64,000 bases of DNA from Hyphomicrobiales bacterium (GCA_028290285.1 JAQGKD010000058.1:1-64000); one strand, 5' to 3'; numbered from the stretch's first letter, positions 40,390-48,725 are shown. Numbers and translations: made by a program. The notes: generated by a model from the letters alone, not told the origin.

Positions 40390-42732
40390 TCATGCGGACA
40401 CCTGCGTTCCCGCGTGAATGAGCGCGATGAGATCTGGCGGCGAGAGAGGCACTTTGGTGATCGAGACACCGAACGAGGCCAGCGCATCCTCGACGGCGGA
40501 GGCAACCGCTGCCGTCATCGGAATGACGCCGGATTCACCGACACCCTTGATGCCCAGTTCGTTCAGCGGCGACGGCGATTCGAGATGGATGATCTCGATA
40601 GGCGGCGGCATTTCCGTCGAACTCATGAGCAGATATTCGGCGAGCGTCGTTGAGACGGGCTGCGCATTTTCGTCGAAGCCCATCCATTCGAGCAGCGCAT
40701 TGCCGAGGCCATGAGCAATGCCGCCGATGATCTGGCCCTCGACGATCTTGGGATGCAGCACGCGTCCGCAATCATGCGCGAAGATCACGCGCGACACGCC
40801 GACATGGCCGGTTTCGACATCGACCTCGACCTCGACGACGCACGTCCCGTTCGCATAGGTCATATCATTGATGATGACGTGCTCGGTCGCCTGGAGTCCG
40901 GGCTCGACGTTGCCTGGGATATAATAGCCAGGGAGCCCGGCAACCGCGCGCGCGATTTCCGAAAGCTGCACTTCAGCGCCACCCTCGCCTTTCAGCTTGA
41001 CGACACGCCCCTCGATTTCGAGCGCCTGCTCGCCGACCTGCAGCATGTGGCTGGCAACCAGCAGCGCCTTCTGGCGAACCTTCAGCGCGGCCGCATGCGC
41101 GGATGAGCCTGCCATCACGGCCTGGCGGCTGTTGAAGCCGCCCATTCCCAGTTCGATGGCACCCGTGTCACCCGCGACGACGGTGATGTTCGACATATCG
41201 AAGCCGAGCTGCTCAGCCACGACCTGCGCGAGCATCGTCTTCGTGCTTTGCCCCATTGCGGCAGCGCCGGAAGCCACGTGAATGCGACCATTCTCGGCAA
41301 CGCGCACGCTGACAGGCTCGAAGGGTCCACGCCCCGTGCCTTCGACATAGTTGGCGAGACCGAGGCCGATAAAGCGGCCGTTCTCGCGCGCCTGTTTCTG
41401 GCGGGCGCGGAAATCGTCCCATCCCGAGCGTTCGAGCGCCGCTGCCTGACACGCCGGATAATCGCCACTGTCGAGCACCACCTGCATGCCACCACGCGTC
41501 TTCAGCGGCGTCTTGTAGGGGATCTGCGCGCCGCTCACGAGGTTGCGGCGGCGTACTTCCGCGCGGTCGATCTTCAACTCGCGTGCGACGAGATCCAGCA
41601 GCCGCTCCATCACGAACACGGCTTGCGGCTGGCCTGCACCACGGATCGGCGTCACGGAGACCTTGTTGGTAACGACGAGCTTGATGTCGAGGAAATAGGC
41701 CGGGATGACGTAAGGCAGCGTGATCGCAGCCGCCGAACCGTAGGCGACATTCACGCCGCGCGCCGTATAGGCGCCGTGGTCATGCAGCAGGGTGCCGCGC
41801 AGGCCGAGCACCTTGCCCTGCGCATCGACCGCGATTTCCATGTCCCAATGCTGGTCGCGTTCCTGCGTCGTCGAGACGAAATGCTCGCGGCGATCCTCGA
41901 TCCATTTGATCGGGCGCTTCAGCATTTGCGCGGCGAGCGCAACCACGGCCTCTTCCGGATAGAACACGAGCTTGGGGCCGAAGCCTCCGCCGACATCTGG
42001 CGTGATGACGCGCATCTTGTCTTCGTCGCGGCCTAGCAGTCCGCAGAGCACGCGCTTGCCGGCATGCGGCGTCTGCGTCGAGCTCCACATGGTCAGAACA
42101 TCGCTCATCGGCTCGAGCGCTGCCACGACACCACGGCATTCCATGGACTGCGCGACGCCGCGATGCTGCCAATAGCTCTCGCGAAATACATGCGCTGCGC
42201 CAGCGAATGCGGCATCGCAATCGCCATAGCCCATGTCGAATTCAGCGGCGATGTTATGCGGCGCATCTTTGTGAGCACGCGGCGCATCGGCGCCCAGCCC
42301 ATCGCGGCAATCGGCGACGGCGGGCAAGGGATCGTAGTCCACCATCACAATCGCAGCCGCATCTTCGGCGATGTAGCGACTGTCTGCGATCACGGCGGCG
42401 ATAGCCTCGCCCACATGCACGACCTCGACATCAGCCAGAACCGGGCGGTGCAATTCCTGCCGGTAGGCCGGGCTCGGCAAGGCCACGCGCAGCAGACGAT
42501 CGGAGAGGTAAGGCGCGATATCCGCCATGGTGAGGACGGCATGAACGCCGGCAATTTCGAGCGCCGCGCTGGTGTCGATGCCGTTGATCAGCGCATGCGC
42601 ATGGGAGCTGCGCACGAAAGCGACATGCAACATGCCTGGAAACGAGATGTCATCGACGAAGCGAGCCTCGCCGCGCAGCAGCGCACGATCTTCGAGTCGT
42701 TCAACACTGGTGCCGACGATGCGCCCGCTCAA
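40390..42732 (-). CDS. Xanthine dehydrogenase-family molybdopterin-binding subunit (hydroxylase 2, large)
   Basis: 780-residue catalytic subunit of a second molybdenum hydroxylase. Landmarks: VERLEDRALLRGEARFVDDI at the start, DVGGGFGPKLVFYPEE near 250, WIEDRREHFVSTTQERDQ, the loop TPIRGAGQPQAVFVMERLLD near 365, MAAASAMGQSTK-like contact in SGAAAMGQSTKTMLAQ near 490 and the catalytic-Glu segment GIKGVGESGVIPM near 735. It has no CoxL AYRCSFR loop. It is distinct from hydroxylase 1 across the chain, so two different oxidation steps are likely. Its ATG overlaps the iron-sulfur gene stop by 4 bases. Confidence 0.93.
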   Translation of the reverse strand: MSGRIVGTSVERLEDRALLRGEARFVDDISFPGMLHVAFVRSSHAHALINGIDTSAALEIAGVHAVLTMADIAPYLSDRLLRVALPSPAYRQELHRPVLADVEVVHVGEAIAAVIADSRYIAEDAAAIVMVDYDPLPAVADCRDGLGADAPRAHKDAPHNIAAEFDMGYGDCDAAFAGAAHVFRESYWQHRGVAQSMECRGVVAALEPMSDVLTMWSSTQTPHAGKRVLCGLLGRDEDKMRVITPDVGGGFGPKLVFYPEEAVVALAAQMLKRPIKWIEDRREHFVSTTQERDQHWDMEIAVDAQGKVLGLRGTLLHDHGAYTARGVNVAYGSAAAITLPYVIPAYFLDIKLVVTNKVSVTPIRGAGQPQAVFVMERLLDLVARELKIDRAEVRRRNLVSGAQIPYKTPLKTRGGMQVVLDSGDYPACQAAALERSGWDDFRARQKQARENGRFIGLGLANYVEGTGRGPFEPVSVRVAENGRIHVASGAAAMGQSTKTMLAQVVAEQLGFDMSNITVVAGDTGAIELGMGGFNSRQAVMAGSSAHAAALKVRQKALLVASHMLQVGEQALEIEGRVVKLKGEGGAEVQLSEIARAVAGLPGYYIPGNVEPGLQATEHVIINDMTYANGTCVVEVEVDVETGHVGVSRVIFAHDCGRVLHPKIVEGQIIGGIAHGLGNALLEWMGFDENAQPVSTTLAEYLLMSSTEMPPPIEIIHLESPSPLNELGIKGVGESGVIPMTAAVASAVEDALASFGVSITKVPLSPPDLIALIHAGTQVSA

Positions 42733-43220
42733 GACACGGCCTCCGTGCCCGCGCGCATCCTCGCAGCGGCCTCGATGGTCGCAGCGACGATGCCTTCATA
42801 GCCCGTGCAGCGGCAGAGATTGCCCGAGATGGCGACGCGCACCTCTTCCGCGCTCGGCGAGGGATTGTCGCCCAGCAATTCAACCAGTGTCGTCAGCATG
42901 CCCGGAGTGCAAAACCCGCATTGCAGGCCATGATGTTCGCTAAGCGCCGCCTGCAATGGGTGCATCGCTGAACCATTGGCAAGGCCCTCGACCGTCGTGA
43001 TCTCATGCCCACTGGCCTGCACCGCGAGCATCAGGCAGGAGCGCGCACTCCGGCCATCGAACAGGATGGTGCAGGCGCCGCACACGCCATGTTCGCAGCC
43101 GACATGCGTTCCCGTCAGCCCGAGTTCATGACGCAGAAAATCCGACAACATCATGCGCACAGGCGCGGCCTTCGAGTAGGCTTTGCCGTTGACGACGATA
43201 TCGATCGTGCGGACTTCCAT
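42729..43220 (-). CDS. (2Fe-2S)-binding subunit of molybdenum hydroxylase 2
   Basis: 163-residue subunit with both cluster patterns: GCEHGVCGACTILFDGR plus SARSCLMLAVQ for the outer cluster, and QCGFCTPGMLTT plus GNLCRCTGYEG for the cluster near molybdenum. The N-terminus IVVNGKAYSKAAPVRMMLSD aligns with CoxS-type subunits. It follows the FAD subunit by 9 bases and overlaps the large subunit start (ATGA). ATG 43220 begins MEVRTIDIVVNG. Confidence 0.94.
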   Translation of the reverse strand: MEVRTIDIVVNGKAYSKAAPVRMMLSDFLRHELGLTGTHVGCEHGVCGACTILFDGRSARSCLMLAVQASGHEITTVEGLANGSAMHPLQAALSEHHGLQCGFCTPGMLTTLVELLGDNPSPSAEEVRVAISGNLCRCTGYEGIVAATIEAAARMRAGTEAVS

Positions 43221-43229
43221 TTCGTGTCC

Positions 43230-44111
43230 TCAATTCAGCGCGGCGGCGGATCGACCCGCGCGCGCGAAAGCTGTGTCCAGGGCGCGGCGGCTCATGACGC
43301 ACGCGAGGTGCTGGCGATAGGAAGCCGGCACATAAACGTCGCCCACGGCCTCGACCGTGCGGCACATCTCCGCCACACGACGGAAGAGTTCGGGTGAGCC
43401 GACCTCGCCGACGAGCGCTGCCTCCACTACGCTCATGCGCAGCGGAACAGCCCCAACGCCACCCAGCGCCAGCGCGGCCCGCGTGATGCGGCCGGCATCA
43501 TCGAGCAGCAGCATGACGGCTGCGGAAACGATTGCGAAATCGCCGTGACGGCGCGAGAACTCGACGAAGGAGTGCCCCGCATCGGCGGGCCAGACAGGAA
43601 CTGTGATACGCGTCACCAATTCCGCGAAGTCGATGGACGGCGTCATATAGCCGACGGGGAACTCAGCGAAGGGAATGCTGCGGCGGCCCTCGGGGCCGAC
43701 CACTTCGATGATGGCATCCAGCGCAGCCGCGACTGTCGGCAACTCGGCAGCGGGATCGAGATGGCAAAGCGAGCCGCCGATCGTGCCCCGATTGCGCGTC
43801 TGGCGATGCCCGACATAGGTCAGCGCCTCGCTCATCAGCGGGCAGGCTTGCGCGACCTCCGCACTGAACTCGAGATCGCGCTGGCGTGTCATCGCGCCGA
43901 TCTCGAGGGTGTCGCCCCGGCGCGTGATGCCGGCAAGTTCGGCGATGCGGTTGAGATCCACGACGTGGTCGGGCAGCACGAAACGCATATTCAGCATCGG
44001 CATCAGGGATTGCCCCCCGGCGAGCGCCTTCGCATTATCGAGCGTGGCCAAAAGTTCGACCGCCTGCTCCAGTGTCGCTGGATCGTGGTAGCTGAACGGC
44101 GGCGGCTTCAT
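43230..44111 (-). CDS. FAD-binding subunit of molybdenum hydroxylase 2 (first gene of the operon)
   Basis: 293-residue flavoprotein with the FAD motifs LAGGQSLMPMLNMRFVLP (about 33-50) and RNRGTIGGSLCHLDPAAELP (about 105-124), and the C-terminal VYVPASYRQHLACVMSRRAL. ATG 44111 starts MKPPPFSYHDPATLEQAV, the family start. It is the first gene of the minus-strand run, so the promoter must lie in 44112-44460 where dyad sites occur. Confidence 0.93.
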   Translation of the reverse strand: MKPPPFSYHDPATLEQAVELLATLDNAKALAGGQSLMPMLNMRFVLPDHVVDLNRIAELAGITRRGDTLEIGAMTRQRDLEFSAEVAQACPLMSEALTYVGHRQTRNRGTIGGSLCHLDPAAELPTVAAALDAIIEVVGPEGRRSIPFAEFPVGYMTPSIDFAELVTRITVPVWPADAGHSFVEFSRRHGDFAIVSAAVMLLLDDAGRITRAALALGGVGAVPLRMSVVEAALVGEVGSPELFRRVAEMCRTVEAVGDVYVPASYRQHLACVMSRRALDTAFARAGRSAAALN

Positions 44112-44171
44112 CCGGCACTCACCCTCGCGGTATTGGCCGGATCCCGGCACGCACGTCGATTTCTGGACTTA

Positions 44172-44186
44172 CCCCATATTTGGGAC
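44172..44186. promoter_or_regulatory. Dyad site 2, upstream of the catabolic operon
   Basis: CCCCATATTTGGGAC shares CCA-N3-TTGGGAC with the sites at 27738 and 44334 and is itself a dyad (CCCATATTTGGG). It lies 61 bases before the operon's first start codon at 44111. Confidence 0.55.
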
Positions 44187-44219
44187 ACTCGCAACTGTTC
44201 CCTCCGGCTGCGTGGTTTG

Positions 44220-44262
44220 GCACAAGTCCTGTGCAAGCCCGCGCGAAATTGTCACAAGTGAC
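44220..44262. promoter_or_regulatory. Two further inverted repeats in the divergent intergenic region
   Basis: GCACA-AGTCC-TGTGC at 44220-44234 and GTCAC-AA-GTGAC at 44251-44262. Both contain ACAAGT, also found beside the dyad at 27750-27756. Their placement between dyad sites 2 and 3 suggests a second regulator or accessory contacts. This is seen only as pattern. The remainder of 44112-44460 holds no gene. Confidence 0.45.
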
Positions 44263-44333
44263 TGTAAAATAAGCATCGCGAGCCTCGTCGAGGCATTCAC
44301 GCGATTGCACGTTGACTGCCACCGCCAGAAGTG

Positions 44334-44348
44334 ATCCAATTTTGGGAC
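44334..44348. promoter_or_regulatory. Dyad site 3, upstream of the UbiD-family gene
   Basis: ATCCAATTTTGGGAC matches the 27738 site at 12 of 15 positions and lies 113 bases before ATG 44461. It is 162 bases from site 2, which would allow looping by a dimeric regulator. Confidence 0.55.
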
Positions 44349-44460
44349 GAAGCCGGATGCGCGCGAGACAGCGCGCGCGTCCGCGCAGCTGTGGCCGTTG
44401 TCGCCAGCCCATTGCGGGGCGCGGGTCGGACCGCTCGATATGCGATCAGGAGGAGCTTGA

Positions 44461-45915
44461 ATGACTTCGGAAAACAGGGTGGTGCGTGGTCAAGATCTGC
44501 GCTCCTGGCTTGAGTTGATGCAGGAAGCCGGTGAGCTCGTGACCGTCAAGGGCGCGGATCGCGAATCGGAAATCGGCGGCATCGTCGACATTTCGATGCG
44601 CAAGATGGGCCGCCCCGCGGTGTTGTTCGAAGACATTCCGGGCTACAAGCCCGGCCACCGCGTGGTCGCCAACCTGTTCACCTCGGTCAAGCGCATTGCC
44701 CTCACGTGCGGTCTTCCCGAGAACACGACCGAAGTGGAGCTGGTTCGCTTCTGGCGCGATTACATGCGCAACGCCCCGACCATGCCCACCAAGCAGGTCA
44801 ATAGTGGCGCGCTGCTCGAAAACACTTTTACGGGCGACGACATCGACCTGCTCTCGATCCCGGCCCCGCGCTGGCACGAGCAGGACGGCGGCTATTACAT
44901 CGGCACCGGCGGCATGGTCATCATGCGCGACCGTGACTCGGGCTGGGTGAATTACGGCGCCTACCGCATTCAGGCGCACGACAAGAAGACCGCCTCGGTG
45001 ATGATCTCCAAGGGCAAGCACGGCGACATCCTCATGCGCCGCTATCACGACGCTGGCGAGCCCTGCCCCATCGCTGTCGTGGCAGGCGTACACCCCGGCC
45101 TCTTCGCCGTTGCCGGGCTCGAAATTCCCTATGGCAAGAACGAGTTTGAGGCCGCGGGCGGCCTGCTCGGCCAGGAAATCCGCACGATCAATGGCCCGAA
45201 GACCGGCCTGCCGATTCCCGCCGAGGCGGAAATCGCCTTCGAGGGCTTTATTTATCCCGACGACCTGATCGAGGAAGGCCCGCTCGGCGAATGGACCGGC
45301 TATTACGCCGGCGGCCGCAAGCTGGAGCCCGCCATCCGCATCGAGACGCTCTGGCACCGCGACAACCCGATCCTGACCGGCGCGATTCCGGGCATCCCGC
45401 CCAACGACGACACCTTCTATCGCGGCACGGCACGCGCGGGCGTCGTCTGGCACGAGCTGGAGGCCGCCGGCGTTCCCGAAGTGCGGGGCGTCTGGTCGCA
45501 TGAGGCGGGCGGCAGCCGCATGTGGCTGACGGTCTCCATCAAGCAACAATATGCGGGTCACTCGAAACAGGCGGGCTACATCGCCTCGCAATGCCACGCG
45601 GGCGCATATGCGAACCGCGTTGTCGTCGTGGTCGACGAGGACATCGATCCCGCGGACATGGACAAGGTCGTCTGGGCAATCTGCACGCGCTGCGATCCGA
45701 AGGACGACGTGGACATTCTCAAGGGCTGCTGGTCCACCACGCTGGACCCGATGGCCTACCCGCCCGAGCGCCGCAACATGAACTCGCGCATGATCATCGA
45801 CGCCTGCAAGCCGTGGAACCGCATGCACGAATGGCCCGATACCGTGTGCAACACGGATGGGCTGGAAAAGCAGGTGCGTGACAAGTTCGGCAGCATGCTG
45901 CCGCCCGGCTGGTAG
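44461..45915 (+). CDS. UbiD-family (de)carboxylase
   Basis: 484-residue member of the UbiD family, which uses prenylated FMN for reversible decarboxylation of aromatic, heteroaromatic or unsaturated acids. Visible family elements: RSWLELMQEAGELVTVKG, the N-terminal domain with PGYKPGHRVVANLF, NYGAYRIQAHDKKTASVMIS near 165, and EGPLGEWTGYYAGG near 277, which supplies one catalytic Glu. IVVDEDIDPADMDKVVWAI-like and CDPKDDVDIL-type metal and cofactor contacts follow. No UbiX flavin prenyltransferase is in the window. A very strong AGGAGGAGC site precedes ATG 44461. Divergent from the hydroxylase operon and sharing its dyads, it probably acts in the same pathway. Confidence 0.92.
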   Translation: MTSENRVVRGQDLRSWLELMQEAGELVTVKGADRESEIGGIVDISMRKMGRPAVLFEDIPGYKPGHRVVANLFTSVKRIALTCGLPENTTEVELVRFWRDYMRNAPTMPTKQVNSGALLENTFTGDDIDLLSIPAPRWHEQDGGYYIGTGGMVIMRDRDSGWVNYGAYRIQAHDKKTASVMISKGKHGDILMRRYHDAGEPCPIAVVAGVHPGLFAVAGLEIPYGKNEFEAAGGLLGQEIRTINGPKTGLPIPAEAEIAFEGFIYPDDLIEEGPLGEWTGYYAGGRKLEPAIRIETLWHRDNPILTGAIPGIPPNDDTFYRGTARAGVVWHELEAAGVPEVRGVWSHEAGGSRMWLTVSIKQQYAGHSKQAGYIASQCHAGAYANRVVVVVDEDIDPADMDKVVWAICTRCDPKDDVDILKGCWSTTLDPMAYPPERRNMNSRMIIDACKPWNRMHEWPDTVCNTDGLEKQVRDKFGSMLPPGW

Positions 45916-45940
45916 GATTTGCGACCTGACATGAACATAG

Positions 45941-45966
45941 AAGGCCGGGTTTTCCCCGGCCTTTTT
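45941..45966. terminator. Rho-independent terminator after the UbiD gene
   Basis: AAGGCCGGG (45941-45949) pairs with CCCGGCCTT (45955-45963), loop of TTTTC, followed by a T-run ending at 45966. It also lies 5 bases past the stop of the convergent membrane-protein gene. Confidence 0.92.
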
Positions 45967-45970
45967 CAGT

Positions 45971-46378
45971 TCACCCGAACATGCCCCGCAATTGCGCGCC
46001 GACCAGCGGGATCTGCCCGACCATCGCCACCAACGCGACCACGATCGGCAATGTGAACGCGAAGGCCAGCAGCACCACGCCCATCGGGGTTTCCTCCGGA
46101 GCCGGCCTGCCCGCCCAGAGGGTGACGAGAGCGGCGAAGGTGCAATAGATCGTCACTACGATGAAGGGCATGGCGACATAGATCGCCATGGATGTGAGCC
46201 CGACCGGCAGTGCCAGCCATCCGGCCGCCTCGCTTCGGCCCGCCAGAACGAAGCCGCCTGCCGCCACTGCCAGTGCGAGCATCAGCAGGAAGCCACGGTC
46301 GAGCCCCCCGCCGAACACGCGACGGCGGCCCTGTTCGACGGCGGATCGCAGCAAGCCAGTTGGCGGGCTGGTCGTCAT
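45971..46378 (-). CDS. Small integral membrane protein, unknown function
   Basis: 135 residues from ATG 46378 with three strongly hydrophobic segments: LLMLALAVAAGGFVLAG near 30-47, a second covering VGLTSMAIYVAMPFIVVTIY, and a C-terminal GVVLLAFAFTLPIVVALVAM. Short basic loops lie between them. No family was recognised. The stop is against the terminator shared with the UbiD gene. The divergent neighbour at 46516 belongs to a copper-type set, but a functional link is only positional. Confidence 0.65.
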   Translation of the reverse strand: MTTSPPTGLLRSAVEQGRRRVFGGGLDRGFLLMLALAVAAGGFVLAGRSEAAGWLALPVGLTSMAIYVAMPFIVVTIYCTFAALVTLWAGRPAPEETPMGVVLLAFAFTLPIVVALVAMVGQIPLVGAQLRGMFG

Positions 46379-46515
46379 GGGCGTCCGTCTCCTCAAAACC
46401 GGCCGAACATCCGACCACCGTGAAAATGCACGAGACAGGTCTTCCCCCGCAAGTCCCGCCTTTCGGAGCGGCGCGCCGCTTGACCCGCCGCGCCTTTCAT
46501 GGTGCTCCCTTGTTC

Positions 46516-46899
46516 ATGCGTGGATGGATCGAAACCCTTGGGTTGCTCCTCCGGCGAGGCCTCCCGGCGCTCGCTCTCTATGCCATGTTGCTGCAAGCCT
46601 TCCTGACCGCAGCGAGCCCGGCGGCGCAGGCCGGCTTCGACCCCCTCACATCCCCCCTCTGCGGCGAGATGGAGCACGCACCCGATGGTTCGGGATCGGG
46701 CGCGCCCCACCATCATGCCTGCATCTGCCCCGCCTTTTGTGCGCAGTCATTTCACGCGGGCGGCCTGCCCGAAGCCGCGCCACTTCTGGCGACACGCCAC
46801 GCCGTCCAGCAAGCCCGGGCGGAAATTCCTTCCTACGCTCCCCCGCGCGAGCCACGCTCGTCGTCCGGCTTTCGTGCGCGCGCGCCGCCTTTGCGCTGA
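46516..46899 (+). CDS. Cys/His-rich exported or membrane-anchored protein, DUF2946-like
   Basis: 127 residues. An N-terminal hydrophobic segment (about 14-37, LPALALYAMLLQAFLTAA) acts as signal or anchor. The metal-like cluster GAPHHHACICPAFCAQSFH lies near 68-86, and a Pro/Arg-rich tail follows. DUF2946 proteins have this build and are often next to copper genes. The PCuAC fusion starts 45 bases later on the same strand, which supports copper handling. The start could also be further upstream in the same frame (ATG near 46426). No strong ribosome site decides. Confidence 0.6.
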   Translation: MRGWIETLGLLLRRGLPALALYAMLLQAFLTAASPAAQAGFDPLTSPLCGEMEHAPDGSGSGAPHHHACICPAFCAQSFHAGGLPEAAPLLATRHAVQQARAEIPSYAPPREPRSSSGFRARAPPLR

Positions 46900-46943
46900 T
46901 CTGCCCGCCAGCATCAACCCAAAGGCCGGCCCGCCGGCGCAAA

Positions 46944-47936
46944 ATGACGAGACATTGCATGTTCATCATCCGCAACGCGGCCGCGGCCGCCTTTCTTCTT
47001 CTGCCAGCCGGGGCGGCTCTCGCCCATGTCACGCTCGAAAAGCCTGAGGCGACGTCAGGCGCGAGCTACAAGGCGGTCCTGCGCATTGGCCACGGCTGCG
47101 ATGGTGCCGCCACGACTGGCCTCTCGGTCGAGATCCCCGAAGGACTCGTGGCCGTGAAACCCATGCCCAAGGCAGGCTGGCAGCTCACGACGCAGACTGG
47201 CGCCTATGCGACGCCCGTCACCCTGCACGGCCAGAAGCTCGAATCCGGCACACGCAAGATCAGCTGGACCGGCGGCAAGGTGCAGGACAGCGAATATGAC
47301 GAGTTCATCTTCGTCGGCCAGCTGGGCGATGTGAAGGCCGGGAGCACCCTCTATTTCCCCGTCGTCCAGACCTGCGAAAAGGGCGAGAACCGCTGGGTCG
47401 AGATCCCGAACGGGCAGGCGATGCGCTTCCCCGCCGCCGCCCTGAAGATCAGCGGCGCGAAGGTGCAGGACAAGGCGGCCGTCACACTCGGCCCGATCCG
47501 CATCGAACAGGCCTGGGCGCGAGCCACTCCCGGCGGCTCGACCATCGGCGGCGCCTATCTGAAGGTAACGAACACCGGCACGACAGCGGACCGCCTCGTC
47601 TCAGGCGAGACCGGCATCGCCGAGCGCTTCGAACTGCATGAAATGAGCATGACGGACGGCGTCATGAAAATGCGCCCCTTGGCCGATGGCATCGCGCTTG
47701 CCCCCGGCCAGACAGTGGAACTGCGCCCCGGCGGATTGCACGTCATGCTCGTCGGGCTGAAGCAGCCGCTCAAGGCCGGAGAGACCTTCCCGAGCGTTCT
47801 GAAGTTCGAAAAGGCGGGAACGATCAGCGTGCCCTTCGTCGTCCAGCCCATCGGTGCGGGCGCGCCCGGCGCCATGGGCGGCGGAATGCCGGAGATGGAT
47901 CATTCGCAGCACATGGGCGCCCCCGCGTCGAAGTGA
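46944..47936 (+). CDS. DUF1775 (YcnI-like) - PCuAC copper chaperone fusion
   Basis: 330 residues with a signal peptide (cleavage near ALAHVTL; the mature N-terminal His would be a copper ligand in YcnI-type domains). DUF1775 covers about 25-165 (GASYKAVLRIGHGCDGAATT, TWTGG-like core, YFPVVQTCEKGENRWVEIP). The PCuAC domain (about 180-300) has IEQAWARATPGGSTIGGAYL and the copper motif HEMSMTDGVMKMRPL, followed by LRPGGLHVMLVGLKQPL. A Met/His tail (MDHSQHMG) ends the protein. It would carry Cu(I) in the periplasm, for example to cytochrome oxidase. An alternative start is ATG 46959. Confidence 0.9.
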   Translation: MTRHCMFIIRNAAAAAFLLLPAGAALAHVTLEKPEATSGASYKAVLRIGHGCDGAATTGLSVEIPEGLVAVKPMPKAGWQLTTQTGAYATPVTLHGQKLESGTRKISWTGGKVQDSEYDEFIFVGQLGDVKAGSTLYFPVVQTCEKGENRWVEIPNGQAMRFPAAALKISGAKVQDKAAVTLGPIRIEQAWARATPGGSTIGGAYLKVTNTGTTADRLVSGETGIAERFELHEMSMTDGVMKMRPLADGIALAPGQTVELRPGGLHVMLVGLKQPLKAGETFPSVLKFEKAGTISVPFVVQPIGAGAPGAMGGGMPEMDHSQHMGAPASK

Positions 47937-47939
47937 GCC

Positions 47940-48725
47940 TCACCGCCCCTTGAAAACCGGCGCGCGTTTCTCGGCAAAGGCGCGCCGGCCCTCCGCATAA
48001 TCATAGCTGGCGAAACAGGCCGCCACGGCGCGGTCGACAAGAGCCTCGTCGCGCAGTCGCTCGGGCCGGGCGAGTTGGCGCAGGGCCAGCGTGATTGCCG
48101 CCAGAGTCAGGGGCGCATTGGCTGCGAGCCCCGCCAGATAGTCCGCACTGCCGGCCGCGAATTCCTCCTGCGTCCAGACCTTCGTCGCGACACCCAGGCG
48201 AAGCGCTTCGTCGGCGGCAAAGGCGCGTGCCGACAGGAGAATGTCGGCTGCCGGGCCCGGCCCCAGCCGCCGCACCATCATCTCGATGTTGGAAAAGGCA
48301 TAGCCGAGCCCAAGCCGCGCGGCCGGGATTCGGAAGCGCGCGCCCTCCGCCACGAGCCGCAGGTCGCAGGACAGTGCCAGCGCCATCCCGCCCCCAAAGC
48401 AGATGCCTCGCACCAGCGCGACGCTCGGTTTCGCTCCGCCCGCAAGCGCGGCAAGCCCGGCGCTGACAGCCGTGTCATAGGCGGCCACGGCGCCCTCCCC
48501 GCTGCGCTTCTCCCCGAATTGCGAGATATCCGCGCCCGAACAGAAGGCGCGATCGCCCCCGCCCGCGACAACGATGGCCCGCACGGCCGGATCCGCCTCC
48601 GCCCGCGCCACGAGGCCCGGCAGGCTCGACCACATGTCGAAACTCATGGCATTGAGCCTGGCGGGCTGATCGATGGTCAGCCGCGCCAGTCCGTTTTCGA
48701 GGGCATAAGTGATCCGCGCATCCAT
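47940..48725 (-). CDS. Enoyl-CoA hydratase/isomerase family protein
   Basis: 261-residue crotonase-fold enzyme. The oxyanion-hole segments are AGGGDRAFCSGADISQF near 53-69 and VRGICFGGGMALALSCDLRL near 103-122. The position usually held by the first catalytic Glu falls in AARLGLGYAF and is not Glu, so it may be an isomerase, hydrolase or decarboxylase rather than a hydratase. It acts on a CoA thioester. The ATG at 48725 follows AGGGGAC. It converges with the PCuAC gene (3-base gap) and diverges from the MFS gene. Confidence 0.87.
   Translation of the reverse strand: MDARITYALENGLARLTIDQPARLNAMSFDMWSSLPGLVARAEADPAVRAIVVAGGGDRAFCSGADISQFGEKRSGEGAVAAYDTAVSAGLAALAGGAKPSVALVRGICFGGGMALALSCDLRLVAEGARFRIPAARLGLGYAFSNIEMMVRRLGPGPAADILLSARAFAADEALRLGVATKVWTQEEFAAGSADYLAGLAANAPLTLAAITLALRQLARPERLRDEALVDRAVAACFASYDYAEGRRAFAEKRAPVFKGR

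Noticed and set aside
28874..44111. Carbon monoxide dehydrogenase (coxLMS) operon
   Set aside because: Neither large subunit has the AYRCSFR active-site loop of CoxL, and ligase, amidase and decarboxylase genes point to organic-acid catabolism.
44446..45828. A 460-codon minus-strand open frame
   Set aside because: It lies antisense to the UbiD-family gene and shows no domain or start signal.
46188..46943. Long N-terminal extension of the DUF1775-PCuAC protein
   Set aside because: Pro/Ser/Arg-rich shadow sequence overlapping the small Cys/His gene. A proper signal peptide begins at 46944 or 46959.
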